From positions 62,001 to 126,000 of the forward strand of contig CAJUSK010000005.1 of assembly GCA_910589075.1 (NCBI GenBank): a DNA stretch of 64,000 bases. The letters run 5' to 3'. This document shows, one piece after another, positions 16,271-25,114 of this stretch (position 1 is its first letter; each line of letters opens with the position of its first letter). The stretch is from an uncultured Lachnospiraceae bacterium (GTDB lineage Bacteria; Bacillota; Clostridia; Lachnospirales; Lachnospiraceae). The translations under genes were made by a program, and so were the position numbers. Below the pieces are notes generated by a model. The model was given only the letters and a program-made list of their open reading frames with translations, was not told the origin of the DNA and did not search any database.

Positions 16271-16633
16271 ATGAAAGGAACTTCGATGAATACCCGGATG
16301 GGAAATATTCTGATTGATAATGAAGTTATAGCCCAGTATGCAGGCTCGGTAGCGGTGGAATGTTTTGGCATCGTTGGGATGGCATCCGTGAATATGAAAG
16401 ACGGTATTGTCAGGCTGCTGAAAAAAGACAGCATTACCCATGGCATTGCCGTGTCCGTAGGTGCGGACCATAAGCTGACACTGAATTTCCATGTGATCGT
16501 TTCTTATGGTGTCAGCATACTGACAGTTGCGAATAATCTGATGGACAGCGTTAAATATAAAGTGGAAGAATTTACAGGACTTGAAATAGAAAAAATCAAT
16601 ATCTTCGTTGAAGGTGTCCGAGTAATTGATTAA
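16271..16633 (+). CDS. Asp23/Gls24 family envelope stress protein (YloU-like)
   Basis: A 120-residue Asp23 (DUF322) domain protein. The family pattern is clear: GNILIDNEVIAQYAGSVAVE, then CFGIVGMAS and a C-terminal VNIFVEGVRV-type end. YloU-type members lie next to the DAK2 gene (yloV/fakA) in many Firmicutes, as here. The function is not fixed, but it is linked to envelope homeostasis and lipid metabolism. AGGAGG precedes the ATG with a 9-base gap. It ends just before fakA. Confidence 0.93.
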   Translation: MKGTSMNTRMGNILIDNEVIAQYAGSVAVECFGIVGMASVNMKDGIVRLLKKDSITHGIAVSVGADHKLTLNFHVIVSYGVSILTVANNLMDSVKYKVEEFTGLEIEKINIFVEGVRVID

Positions 16634-16646
16634 GGAGGAAATGACT

Positions 16647-18302
16647 GTGGCATGTAATTCTATAGATGCCGGAATGATTGCAAAAATGTTTCTGGCAGGC
16701 GCCCGTAATCTGGAGGCAAAAAAAGACTGGATCAATGAACTGAACGTATTTCCGGTACCGGATGGTGATACCGGTACGAATATGACCATGACGGTTCTTT
16801 CCGCAGCGGAAGAAGTGGCCGCACTGAAAGATCCGGATATGAAAGAACTGGCCAGGGCCATTGCTTCCGGTTCCCTCAGAGGTGCAAGAGGCAATTCCGG
16901 TGTTATCTTATCCCAGCTTTTCCGAGGATTCACAAAGGGGATTGAGGGCTATAAGCAGGTGACAGTGCCCGTTCTGGCGGATGCCTTTACGAAAGCGGTG
17001 GAAACCGCCTATAAAGCCGTTATGAAGCCCAAAGAGGGTACAATCCTCACAGTTGCCAGAGGTGGGGCGGAAAAGGCAGAGGAACTGAGCGAAGAAGGTG
17101 AGACAGATCTGGAAGTATTTTTCCGGGAGATTCTGGATCATATGGACTATGTGCTGAGTCAGACACCGGAGATCCTCCCTGTCCTTGCGCAGGCAGGCGT
17201 GGTGGATTCCGGCGGCCAGGGACTGCTGGAAGTGCTCAGAGGCGCTTTTGATGCCTTTCTCGGAAAAGAGACGGATTATGAACCGGTGCAACCCGCTGTA
17301 CATGTCCAGGAGATAGCAGCATCCCCCCAGGAAGAAGCCGATATCCCTTTCGGTTATTGTACGGAATTTATGATTATGCCCGAAAAACCCCTTCCACAGG
17401 CAGAAGAAGATGCTCTCAAGGCTTATTTTTCTTCCATGGGGGATTCTCTTGTGATGGTGGCAGACGAAGAGGTCATTAAGGTACACGTACATACCAATGA
17501 TCCCGGTCTGGCCATTCAGAAAGGCCTGTCCTATGGGCCTCTGTCAAGGATGAAGATTGACAATATGCGTCTGGAGCATCAGGAAAAACTGTTTCGGACA
17601 AAAGATACAGAGCCGGAGGAAACGTTACCTCTGATGCCGGCAAAGGATGTGGCGCTGATTGCCGTCTGCGCAGGCAGGGGACTGAGCCGCATTTTCAGTG
17701 AGCTTGGTGTTGACTACATTATTGAGGGCGGACAGACCATGAATCCCAGTACGGAGGATATGTTAAATGCCATCAAACATGTAAATGCGGATACGGTTTT
17801 TATTTTCCCCAACAACAAAAACATTATTATGGCAGCCAACCAGGCAAAAGAACTGGCGGAAGATAAACGGATTATTGTGATTCCCACCCAGACAGTTCCA
17901 CAGGGGATTACCGCTGCCATTACCTATGTGCCGGAACTTTCCGCAGAGGAAAATGAGAGCGCCATGCTGGAAGAAATCGGCCATGTCAGAACCGGGCAGA
18001 TTACCTATGCGGTGAGAGACACATCCGTAAATGGTAAGGAAATCAGGCAGGGCGACTATATGGGGATTGACGATACGGGAATTGTGGCAGTCAGTTCCCA
18101 TAAAGACCGGACCGTACTGGAAACAGTTGAGGCAATGGTGGATGAAGATACGGAGCTTTTGAGTATTTATTATGGTTGTGAGACAGACCAGAAGGATGCA
18201 CAGGCGCTGAAAGAAAAAATACAGGGGAAATACCCGTCTATAGATATTGAACTACAGGACGGCGGACAGCCAGTGTATTACTATCTGCTTTCGGCAGAAT
18301 AA
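16647..18302 (+). CDS. fakA: DAK2 domain fatty acid kinase subunit FakA
   Basis: FakA (YloV) is the ATP-binding catalytic subunit that phosphorylates exogenous fatty acids presented by a DegV-type FakB. The N-terminal DAK2 domain shows NVFPVPDGDTGTNM and the GARGNSGVILSQ nucleotide-binding signatures. A middle domain and the C-terminal YloV-type domain follow. I favour GTG at 16647 (8 bases after GGAGG) over ATG at 16641, which would be only 2 bases away. At 551 residues the length is normal. A DegV protein that could be its partner lies at 28.3 kb. Confidence 0.92.
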   Translation: MACNSIDAGMIAKMFLAGARNLEAKKDWINELNVFPVPDGDTGTNMTMTVLSAAEEVAALKDPDMKELARAIASGSLRGARGNSGVILSQLFRGFTKGIEGYKQVTVPVLADAFTKAVETAYKAVMKPKEGTILTVARGGAEKAEELSEEGETDLEVFFREILDHMDYVLSQTPEILPVLAQAGVVDSGGQGLLEVLRGAFDAFLGKETDYEPVQPAVHVQEIAASPQEEADIPFGYCTEFMIMPEKPLPQAEEDALKAYFSSMGDSLVMVADEEVIKVHVHTNDPGLAIQKGLSYGPLSRMKIDNMRLEHQEKLFRTKDTEPEETLPLMPAKDVALIAVCAGRGLSRIFSELGVDYIIEGGQTMNPSTEDMLNAIKHVNADTVFIFPNNKNIIMAANQAKELAEDKRIIVIPTQTVPQGITAAITYVPELSAEENESAMLEEIGHVRTGQITYAVRDTSVNGKEIRQGDYMGIDDTGIVAVSSHKDRTVLETVEAMVDEDTELLSIYYGCETDQKDAQALKEKIQGKYPSIDIELQDGGQPVYYYLLSAE

Positions 18303-18312
18303 TAGAAAGTGC

Positions 18313-18375
18313 AAAAACCCACAACAGACCATGCACTGGAAAGTGTTACCACAGGTCAATGTTGTGGGTTTTTTA
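18313..18375. terminator. Bidirectional terminator between fakA and the S24-like regulator
   Basis: AAAAACCCACAAC (18313-18325) pairs with GTTGTGGGTTTTT (18361-18373) around a 35-base loop. T-tracts are available for both strands, suiting the convergent genes. Confidence 0.75.
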
Positions 18376-18392
18376 ATATCAAAATCTGTAAA

Positions 18393-19127
18393 TCAGGTAC
18401 GCATTTTGGTCAGTACATATCCAAAGCGGATCCATTTTTTTGAGGCGGCTTCATCCTGCCTGTCTATCGTGATGGCTTTTCCATATCCGTTGATCGGTTC
18501 CAGAATCCAGGAAGCCGTAACCTGTAGCTTCCGGATATAGGCGCAGCCCGTTTCCCTGTTCAGAAAGATGCCTGTATCGCCTTCGCGTATCGCTTTTCTG
18601 CATATGAGCAGAATATCTCCCAGATTGTAAACGGGATTGAGATGCTCTGAAGTGACCTGTATCCCGCAATAGAGATCATCTCCGAATTTTTTGCGGTAGG
18701 AGGCCGCGTTTACTTTGAAAAAGTGTGACGAGTCATAGATCATACCGTCCTCCATATTTCCGGTGGGTACAAAAACGGTAATATAATCTTCCGGCTCGTC
18801 ATGGCCTGCGGAAAATGCTGCTTCGAATTCTATGATTCCTTTAATAAAACTTTTCTGACACTGTGACAGTTCTCGCAGAGAAAGAATCAGTTCCATATCT
18901 TCTTCACAGTCGTCGATCAGTTCAAAAATCCATTTGCCCGTCATATTCTGTAATAGATATGCAGTGTATAAATCTATTTTGGTGGTTACACCCGAAATCA
19001 TTTTTTTATAACCGGAAAGTGACATATCCAGTTTTTTGGCCATTTGAGCCTGTGTCAGCTTTAATTTTAAGCGTTCTTTTTCAACATTCAGGGTAAAATT
19101 TTTAACAAGTTCCTGTTTTGTCAGCAT
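18393..19127 (-). CDS. XRE-family regulator with S24-like domain lacking the catalytic Ser
   Basis: The 244-residue protein has an N-terminal helix-turn-helix (about 18-60, LTQAQMAKKLDMSLSGYKKM). Its C-terminal S24 (LexA/CI-type) fold is recognised from the NPVYNLGDILLICR...GDTGIFLNRETGCAYIRKL pattern. At the position of the catalytic Ser (P-3) there is a His (SEHLNP), so self-cleavage is unlikely. It may sense a signal without proteolysis. GAGG precedes the ATG. It is divergent from the Spo0A-C gene across a spacer with two palindromes, which could be its operators. No phage genes are nearby. Confidence 0.85.
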   Translation of the reverse strand: MLTKQELVKNFTLNVEKERLKLKLTQAQMAKKLDMSLSGYKKMISGVTTKIDLYTAYLLQNMTGKWIFELIDDCEEDMELILSLRELSQCQKSFIKGIIEFEAAFSAGHDEPEDYITVFVPTGNMEDGMIYDSSHFFKVNAASYRKKFGDDLYCGIQVTSEHLNPVYNLGDILLICRKAIREGDTGIFLNRETGCAYIRKLQVTASWILEPINGYGKAITIDRQDEAASKKWIRFGYVLTKMRT

Positions 19128-19203
19128 GGTATACCTCAGATCTTATGGTTACTTTTTAATCCATTTCCTCTTTTCGTACCAGGAGAAAAGCTGTCTTTGG
19201 TTT

Positions 19204-19233
19204 ATGACAGTGACGCCCTTCTCATTATATAAT
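19204..19233 (+). promoter_or_regulatory. Candidate promoter for the Spo0A-C gene
   Basis: ATGACA (19204-19209) and TATAAT (19228-19233) are 18 bases apart. The -10 falls in the first half of the 16-bp palindrome, so a bound protein would block it. Confidence 0.5.
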
Positions 19234-19255
19234 TCGAATTATAACATACGTATGT
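19228..19255. promoter_or_regulatory. Two adjacent perfect palindromes (operator candidates)
   Basis: TATAATTCGAATTATA (19228-19243, 16 bp) and ACATACGTATGT (19244-19255, 12 bp) directly abut. They lie between the S24-like regulator and the Spo0A-C gene and overlap the probable -10/+1 of the latter. Confidence 0.6.
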
Positions 19256-19288
19256 AAAAAAAGAAAGAATGAAAGGGTGGGGTAAATT

Positions 19289-19759
19289 ATGAAAAGGGAG
19301 TTTGTGGAGCATGCGTTGATCTTAATGGGAATGCCCGTGAAGTTAAAGGGTTTCAGGTATATTACAGATGCAGTTATGCTTTTGGATACTCCTGAGTGGC
19401 AGAATCCCAAGTGGACTGCACTGTATTACAAGATAGGCATATTGAACCATGATACTGCGTCACGGGTTGAGCGTGCAATCAGAAATGCATTCATGACTAC
19501 GAGAAACAGAGTTGCCAATTACGATATGATTAACCATTATATCGGATTTACAAACTGTGAAAATTCCAATTCCATTACTTTTCTTTATAAAAATATCAAA
19601 CAGGAGTATTTGGCTGCTCAACAGGAAGAAGCGCGAAAAGAAGCACAGCAGGAAGAGTCTGTTCCTGAACAGCTTCAGTCATTTAATGAAGTGACAGCAG
19701 AAATGATCAGAGAGATTGTACGTCAGACTTTAAAGGAGATGCTGTTTGAAATTGCATAA
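19289..19759 (+). CDS. Orphan Spo0A C-terminal (DNA-binding) domain protein
   Basis: The first ~75 of 156 residues match the Spo0A sporulation-factor DNA-binding domain: VEHALILMGMPVKLKGFRYITDAV and SRVERAIRNAF, the latter being the recognition-helix region. The phosphoreceiver domain is absent. The remaining residues are charged and Gln-rich, ending in an amphipathic helix (MIREIVRQTLKEMLFEI). GGGTGGGG precedes the ATG. It may compete with or modulate true Spo0A at its binding sites. That role is inferred from the domain only. Confidence 0.85.
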   Translation: MKREFVEHALILMGMPVKLKGFRYITDAVMLLDTPEWQNPKWTALYYKIGILNHDTASRVERAIRNAFMTTRNRVANYDMINHYIGFTNCENSNSITFLYKNIKQEYLAAQQEEARKEAQQEESVPEQLQSFNEVTAEMIREIVRQTLKEMLFEIA

Positions 19760-19764
19760 TACAT

Positions 19765-19810
19765 AAAAACGACGGCTGACTGGGGAACTTGTGTGTCAAC
19801 CGCCGTTTTT
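19765..19810 (+). terminator. Intrinsic terminator after the Spo0A-C gene
   Basis: AAAAACGACGG..TGAC (19765 on) pairs with GTCAACCGCCGTTTTT, ending at 19810. The stem is mildly imperfect and ends in a T-tract. It lies between convergent genes. Confidence 0.7.
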
Positions 19811-19847
19811 GCTTTGTCATCATTTTTTCTTTCTAATACAAATCTGC

Positions 19848-21755
19848 TTATCTGATCAGAATATCATCCAGTCCTGCCGTATCGGCAATGGGATTGTCTT
19901 CACAGAGAACGAACTTGAGTGCCGGCAGATCGGCAAGGGGAGTTAAATCAACCACATAGTTATCTGTGATATCCAGAAATTCCAAACCAGTCAGATTATA
20001 TTCCGTAATAAAAGAAAGATTTTCCAGTTCATTTCCCTTGAGAAAAAGCTGCTGTAAATTGGGAAAATTTGCGAACATATCCGTGTGCTCAGACAGCGAC
20101 ATTTCTTCTCCCTGTAAATTACTGGAAGCGGATAAACGGGAAAGGGATACCTCATTCATATTTAATACGGCCAAATTTTCATTGGGCGTCAGTGCTTCCG
20201 GCGAAAAGCCAATATGGCAGTCCTCCATATAGAATTCTTCCAGGGTAGGGATGGAAAGAAGGGAGGCCACATCCGTATATACCGTACTGCGGCTGATATC
20301 CAGCCCCAGGAGGCCAGGCAGCTTTGTCACAGGTTCCAGATTGACATAATATCCGGACATATCATATAAATCCAGATAAGCCAGCTCCTGCAGATTTTCC
20401 ATGAAAGAAAGATCTTCACAATTACAGTTGTCAAGGGACAGGTAATACAGGTTTTGGGCATCGCCAATCCTGCTCAGGTCGTCGGCGCCATATACTGCCA
20501 GATATTGCAGATTGGAGAGGTTGGCAAAGGAAGGAAGACTGTTTTCGTAAGAGAGTGTCAGTTCAAGTTCCGTTAAATTCGTCAGGTTTTCAATCACACT
20601 GAAATCATCCAGTTTCCAGGTATCTTCCAAATACAGCTCCATCAGAGAATCGCTGCAGGATGAAAGAGATTCAATTGACATCAGTTCATCCGCATCGGAG
20701 ATGGAAAAATGGTACAGTTCGGGCATATTTTTTACAAAGCCAATATCCTTCAGGGAAGAAGATTCAATGGCCAGAAACTGTAATTGGCTCAGATCATAGA
20801 GGGAGCTGAAATCCGTCACCCTGTCACAGTCGGTCAGTACGACGCTTTTCAACTCCGGCAGAGAAGAAAGGGCGCTGATGTCCTGCATATCCATACAATC
20901 TGCCGAAAAGTGGGCCAAATTGGGAAACCGTTCAATGCCATCGCAGGAATCCATAAAAATAGTGGAATAAATCTGGATGTATTCAATATTCTGTGGATCG
21001 GGAACCGCCTCATACAGTTCATCCAGTGTCATATCAGAGGCAATGGAAGTAAGGCTGTCCATCCCCTTTAAGTCGCCAGGGTTCAGATAACCATACTCCA
21101 GAGACAGCCAGGAAACATTTTTGAAACAGGAGAGATCTGCCATGTCCATATACAGTGCTTCGTTCAGAAAATAATCCAAAGAGGACTCATCATCCAGATA
21201 ACAGGAAATACATTTTCTGTTATCGTCATCATAATAAAAATCCAGTTCTGTAATCTGATTCAGATCTGCCTGTGTGATTTCGGAAAAATCCTTGTCGAAT
21301 ATCTGGCTGACAAGCGTCTGGAAGGATTCGGACTGAGGAAGCATGGATTCCACAGCCGGGGTATCATAAGTTTCGTCTTCTGTTTCCTCCAAAGTTGTGG
21401 AAACGGTTTCCTCACCGGAATCTCTCAGAACAAAAACGAGTGCGACCATCAGTACGAACGTTATTGCAAAAACAATCCAGCCGATAATTGCAGCCGGACG
21501 GACAGAATTGTTGTGAGGCGATGCAGAAACTGTGATGCCACGTTGATTTGGCAAAGTATCGGTGTGAGAAATTGAGGGCTGGGCAGGATGAAAGGGCGGA
21601 CCTGCAGGCTGCTGCCATGGGGAAGACGAAGGATTTGTGGGTATGGAAGCGGCGTCTCTGTCAATGATCTGATAATAGCCACAATTCTGACAGACCATTC
21701 TTCCGTCCTGTTCCCGCATTCTGGTAGAACAGATGGGACATTTTTCCAGTTTCAT
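19848..21755 (-). CDS. Zinc-ribbon membrane protein with large extracellular LRR domain
   Basis: The 635-residue protein starts with a zinc ribbon (CPIC and CQNC, residues about 6-25). A Pro/Ser-rich linker and one membrane helix (about 89-110) follow. An extracellular domain of many leucine-rich repeat-like units of about 22-24 residues makes up the rest (LSSLPELKSVVLTDC, NLQELAYLDLYDM). The ATG at 21755 has AAGGA upstream; the earlier start at 21794 lacks a site. The ribbon faces the cytosol. It may act as a ligand or adhesion receptor. Its gene is divergent from the YD-like membrane gene; function is unknown. Confidence 0.85.
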   Translation of the reverse strand: MKLEKCPICSTRMREQDGRMVCQNCGYYQIIDRDAASIPTNPSSSPWQQPAGPPFHPAQPSISHTDTLPNQRGITVSASPHNNSVRPAAIIGWIVFAITFVLMVALVFVLRDSGEETVSTTLEETEDETYDTPAVESMLPQSESFQTLVSQIFDKDFSEITQADLNQITELDFYYDDDNRKCISCYLDDESSLDYFLNEALYMDMADLSCFKNVSWLSLEYGYLNPGDLKGMDSLTSIASDMTLDELYEAVPDPQNIEYIQIYSTIFMDSCDGIERFPNLAHFSADCMDMQDISALSSLPELKSVVLTDCDRVTDFSSLYDLSQLQFLAIESSSLKDIGFVKNMPELYHFSISDADELMSIESLSSCSDSLMELYLEDTWKLDDFSVIENLTNLTELELTLSYENSLPSFANLSNLQYLAVYGADDLSRIGDAQNLYYLSLDNCNCEDLSFMENLQELAYLDLYDMSGYYVNLEPVTKLPGLLGLDISRSTVYTDVASLLSIPTLEEFYMEDCHIGFSPEALTPNENLAVLNMNEVSLSRLSASSNLQGEEMSLSEHTDMFANFPNLQQLFLKGNELENLSFITEYNLTGLEFLDITDNYVVDLTPLADLPALKFVLCEDNPIADTAGLDDILIR

Positions 21756-22061
21756 AGATAGTTCATTCCTTTCTTTATAAAAGTGACAGATCATTGCGAA
21801 ACAGATCGTTATGACGCAGTATTTCGCAGGGATCTGTAATCGTGGGATTGAATTTGTTTCCAGTGTATCATAAATTGAGGATTTGCGAAATAGGGGAAAG
21901 GGATGTGTGGGCGCCGGGTTATCATTTGGGTGTGCTTTGGAACACTGGTTTTAAGGAAATGACCACGGCAACCCATGGGGAAATGACGCTTTGCGCTTGT
22001 GTAAAACCGGAAGAAAGAGTAAAATATATGGGGATTCTTTCCTGGAGGGGGTGTTTGGCAA
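21756..22061. other. 306-bp divergent spacer with promoters only
   Basis: The spacer lies between the LRR membrane gene and the YD-like gene. It holds the + promoter at 21997-22025. A weaker minus-strand candidate lies near 21862-21889 (extended -10 TGATACACT). A 104-codon frame at 21842-22156 runs through it without ribosome site or recognisable content, and I regard it as spurious. Confidence 0.5.
21997..22025 (+). promoter_or_regulatory. Sigma-A promoter for the YD-like/Hsp70/J-protein run
   Basis: TTGTGT (21997-22002) and TAAAAT (22020-22025) are 17 bases apart. The leader to 22062 is about 30 bases and contains GGAGGGGG. Confidence 0.6.
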
Positions 22062-23351
22062 ATGAACGACAGGAAAAACGGGCGCCGGGAGGCTGCGCTG
22101 TGGTTTTTGTTGATTGTGCTGTGTATTCTGATTTTGAACGGTTCATGGCTGCTTGAGAAGGCGGATGAGGCGATCAGCATGCAGCACAGAAAGATCCATG
22201 CAGAGGAGCCGGTTGTGATAGAGGATATGCGTGGGTTTGCCAAAGATGCGGCCTATAAGTACAGACTGGAGAATTATACGCGTTATGCGTATGACGGGGA
22301 TCATCTGGTGGGGGAATACAGATATGATGCCGGCGGCCAACTGACAGATCAGACGCTGTGGGAGTATGACACGGACGGGAACATCCTGTGTGAGAATGTC
22401 CGGCAGAACAGCGACGTATTTGCGCCAGGTGAGAGCAGAACCGTTTCTTCTTATGATGACCGGGGGCGTGTTGTGAATGAGCGGATGTATGAGAAGGGTG
22501 TTCTGAAAAATGAGTGTTTTTACAGATATATGGAAGATGCGTCTGTCTGTGTCACTTATCAGTATTTTGTAGAAAAAACAGAACAGGGCACATATGAGCG
22601 GTTTGTTAATTTCCACAGTGAAACGGTATATAACCGGGAAGGAAAGGAAGTATACCAGTGCAACTATTATGGAAGGGACGATGTACTGGAGAATGTGATT
22701 CGGACTACATATGATGAAAAAGGCAGACAGATAAACAGGCTGGAGGGAAACGACCAGGAGGATGTGCAGTGGGCATGGAGATATGACTGGGTAGAGCTGG
22801 AAGACGGTCAGTGGGAGAGTACCATCTGGAAAAACGGTGAAAAGGAACGGGTAGAACGGTATATAGACTGTCCGGATACAGATACCATGTATATGACAGG
22901 GCTGCTGGACCGGGATCAGTGGGGAAATGTGTCACATCTGTATGAAGCGGCATATGACAAAGAAAGGCTGCTCTGGGAACTGGATTGTACCCTGGGCAAA
23001 CTGGAATATTTCAGGGCATTTTGTTATCATGAAAACGGTGAGACTGACAGGATGCTTTTATGTAACAAGAGCGGCGTGTGGCTGTACTACTATCACTATG
23101 ACGAAGCAGGCCGTCTGATTGGCAGATATTGTTATAACAGCTTTGAATCGGAGTATCCCTATGGGCAGGGGGATCGTGGCGGGACTGTGGATGTGGAGAC
23201 GGAAATGTCTGACGGGGATCAATTTCTGTATTTGTCCGGTATTGTTCTCCATGGCCCGGGCGGGGAACGGATCTTTGCCTTTGATGAAGCAGGCCGCTGT
23301 CTGGGAGCGGACCAGGAAGAAACAGGAACGGGAGCGGATCAGGAAGAATAG
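22062..23351 (+). CDS. YD-repeat-like membrane-anchored protein
   Basis: A 429-residue protein with an N-terminal membrane helix (about 11-31) and an outside domain. That domain is built of RHS/YD-like strands such as YRYDAGGQL, WEYDTDGNI, YDDRGRVV, YDEKGRQI and YHYDEAGRLIG. It lacks the RHS core-cleavage signature and a toxin tip, so it is not a full Rhs protein. The Asp/Glu/Gln-rich tail repeats a short GADQEE unit. It is followed 18 bases later by an Hsp70 gene, and the spacing suggests one transcript. No function is known; the run may be a surface-protein folding or assembly unit. Confidence 0.8.
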   Translation: MNDRKNGRREAALWFLLIVLCILILNGSWLLEKADEAISMQHRKIHAEEPVVIEDMRGFAKDAAYKYRLENYTRYAYDGDHLVGEYRYDAGGQLTDQTLWEYDTDGNILCENVRQNSDVFAPGESRTVSSYDDRGRVVNERMYEKGVLKNECFYRYMEDASVCVTYQYFVEKTEQGTYERFVNFHSETVYNREGKEVYQCNYYGRDDVLENVIRTTYDEKGRQINRLEGNDQEDVQWAWRYDWVELEDGQWESTIWKNGEKERVERYIDCPDTDTMYMTGLLDRDQWGNVSHLYEAAYDKERLLWELDCTLGKLEYFRAFCYHENGETDRMLLCNKSGVWLYYYHYDEAGRLIGRYCYNSFESEYPYGQGDRGGTVDVETEMSDGDQFLYLSGIVLHGPGGERIFAFDEAGRCLGADQEETGTGADQEE

Positions 23352-23369
23352 GAACGGGGGCGTATCATT

Positions 23370-25097
23370 ATGGCAATGATTGGAATCGATTTGGGGACAA
23401 CCAATTCACTTGCGGCTGTCTGGAGAAAGGGGCGTGCGGAGCTGATTCCCAATTCATTTGGGGAATATCTGACACCTTCTGTGGTCAGCATAGGGCAGGA
23501 TGGAGAGATCCATGTAGGCAGGACAGCCAGAGAAATGCTGATTACCAATCCGGGAAATACCTTTGCAGAATTTAAACGCAATATGGGGACGGATTACAGA
23601 TACCATTGTAAGTGGGGGCAGACGTATTCGGCGGAAGATCTGTCTTCCTTTGTTTTGCGCAGGCTGAAAGAGGATGCGGAGGCATATCTGGGGGAAGAAG
23701 TGACGGAGGCGGTAATCAGCGTACCGGCCTATTTCAATGACGACAAGCGGTGTGCGACAAAAAATGCAGGGAAACTGGCAGGGCTGAAGGTGGAACGGCT
23801 GATCAATGAGCCCTCGGCCGTGGCACTGAAACATCATATGGGTGTGGAGGAAGCAGAGACCTTTATCATATTTGACTTTGGCGGGGGTACGCTGGATGTG
23901 TCTCTTGTGGAGGCTTTTGACAATATGGTGGAGATTCAGGCGGTGGCGGGGGATAATTACCTGGGCGGCATGGATTTTAACGGGCTGATTGCAGAAAACT
24001 TTTATATGGAACATAAAATTCCGGTGACCAGTCTGACCACAGAGGAACAGGCGATTGTGTTCCGGGAGGCGGAGGCTCTGAAACGGGATCTGACCAGGCA
24101 GAACCAGGCGGAGCGGAAAATCCGTCTGAGCAGTGGAGAGTATACTATGTGTATGACCAATCAGCATCTGATTCATATCGGGGCGGAGCTGTTCAAACGA
24201 ATGTCCAAACCTATCCGGCAGGTAATCAATGACAGCGGGTTGGAAACAGAGGAAATCGACAGGCTGATTTTGGTGGGCGGTTCTTCCAGAATGCCCATCG
24301 TGTCCCGGTATCTGGACAGTCTGGTGGATATTTTGGTGGTGACAGATGAGCAGCCTGATGAGAGTATCGCCCTGGGCGCAGGGATTGCGGCGGCGATCAA
24401 AGAACGCACGGGGGATGTAAAGGATATGATTCTGGCGGATATCTGCCCTTTTTCATTGGGAACAGAGTTGTATGACGGCAGTTTTTCGCCCATTATCCAC
24501 AGAAACGATACCCTGCCCTGCAGCAAAACCGAGTCCTATGTAACGGTCAAAGACAACCAGACGACTATGGAATTTCCCATCTATCAGGGTGACAATCTGA
24601 TAGCCAGAGAAAATCTGCTTCTGGGTACAATGGAGGTGACGAATCTGCCCAAAGCGCCCAAAGGAGCAGTGTGGGCCAATGTGACATTTCTGTATGATAT
24701 TAACGGTATTCTGGACATTCGAATTACCAGCAGAAGTCAGACTGTGCACAGAGTTATGATGAATAAGCGGGCGGGATTGAGCGAGGATGAATTAAACAGG
24801 CGCCTGGAAGAACTCAGGCAGATGACACTCAGCCCCATGGAAGATGAAAAGAATCTGTATCTTATGGAAAAGGCACAGCGCCTGTATCGGGAATGCAGCC
24901 CTGCCCTGCGGGGGTATCTTTCCAGCCAGTTGATGGCTTTTCGCCGGATATTGGAGACAGGAGGCGACCGGGAAATCCGGGAAGCCTATGTGCGGTTTTC
25001 TCTGTATCTGGAGGCCGTGGAACGGAGCGGGTTTGATTTTGAAGCGTTTGACGACTCTTTTTTTGAGGATGATATGGAGGAAAAGGATCTGTCATAG
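23370..25097 (+). CDS. HscC-like Hsp70 chaperone
   Basis: The 575-residue length and short substrate domain fit the HscC branch rather than DnaK. The ATPase motifs are intact: phosphate 1 IGIDLGTTNS, connect 1 VPAYFNDD, phosphate 2 FDFGGGTLDVS and adenosine LVGGSSRMP. The substrate domain from about residue 390 lacks the long lid. HscC in E. coli works with membrane J proteins DjlB/DjlC. Here a J protein gene with a C-terminal membrane helix follows 17 bases downstream, repeating that pairing. Clients are unknown. Confidence 0.9.
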   Translation: MAMIGIDLGTTNSLAAVWRKGRAELIPNSFGEYLTPSVVSIGQDGEIHVGRTAREMLITNPGNTFAEFKRNMGTDYRYHCKWGQTYSAEDLSSFVLRRLKEDAEAYLGEEVTEAVISVPAYFNDDKRCATKNAGKLAGLKVERLINEPSAVALKHHMGVEEAETFIIFDFGGGTLDVSLVEAFDNMVEIQAVAGDNYLGGMDFNGLIAENFYMEHKIPVTSLTTEEQAIVFREAEALKRDLTRQNQAERKIRLSSGEYTMCMTNQHLIHIGAELFKRMSKPIRQVINDSGLETEEIDRLILVGGSSRMPIVSRYLDSLVDILVVTDEQPDESIALGAGIAAAIKERTGDVKDMILADICPFSLGTELYDGSFSPIIHRNDTLPCSKTESYVTVKDNQTTMEFPIYQGDNLIARENLLLGTMEVTNLPKAPKGAVWANVTFLYDINGILDIRITSRSQTVHRVMMNKRAGLSEDELNRRLEELRQMTLSPMEDEKNLYLMEKAQRLYRECSPALRGYLSSQLMAFRRILETGGDREIREAYVRFSLYLEAVERSGFDFEAFDDSFFEDDMEEKDLS

Positions 25098-25114
25098 ACA
25101 GAGGGATTGGTAAT

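Noticed and set aside
18393..19759. Prophage remnant suggested by an XRE/S24 regulator
   Set aside because: No integrase, attachment repeats or phage structural genes nearby.
21842..22156. 104-codon frame in the LRR/YD spacer
   Set aside because: No ribosome site, overlaps the YD gene start, and the translation resembles no protein pattern.
22062..23351. Rhs toxin
   Set aside because: YD-like strands are present, but the core cleavage signature and a C-terminal toxin tip are missing.
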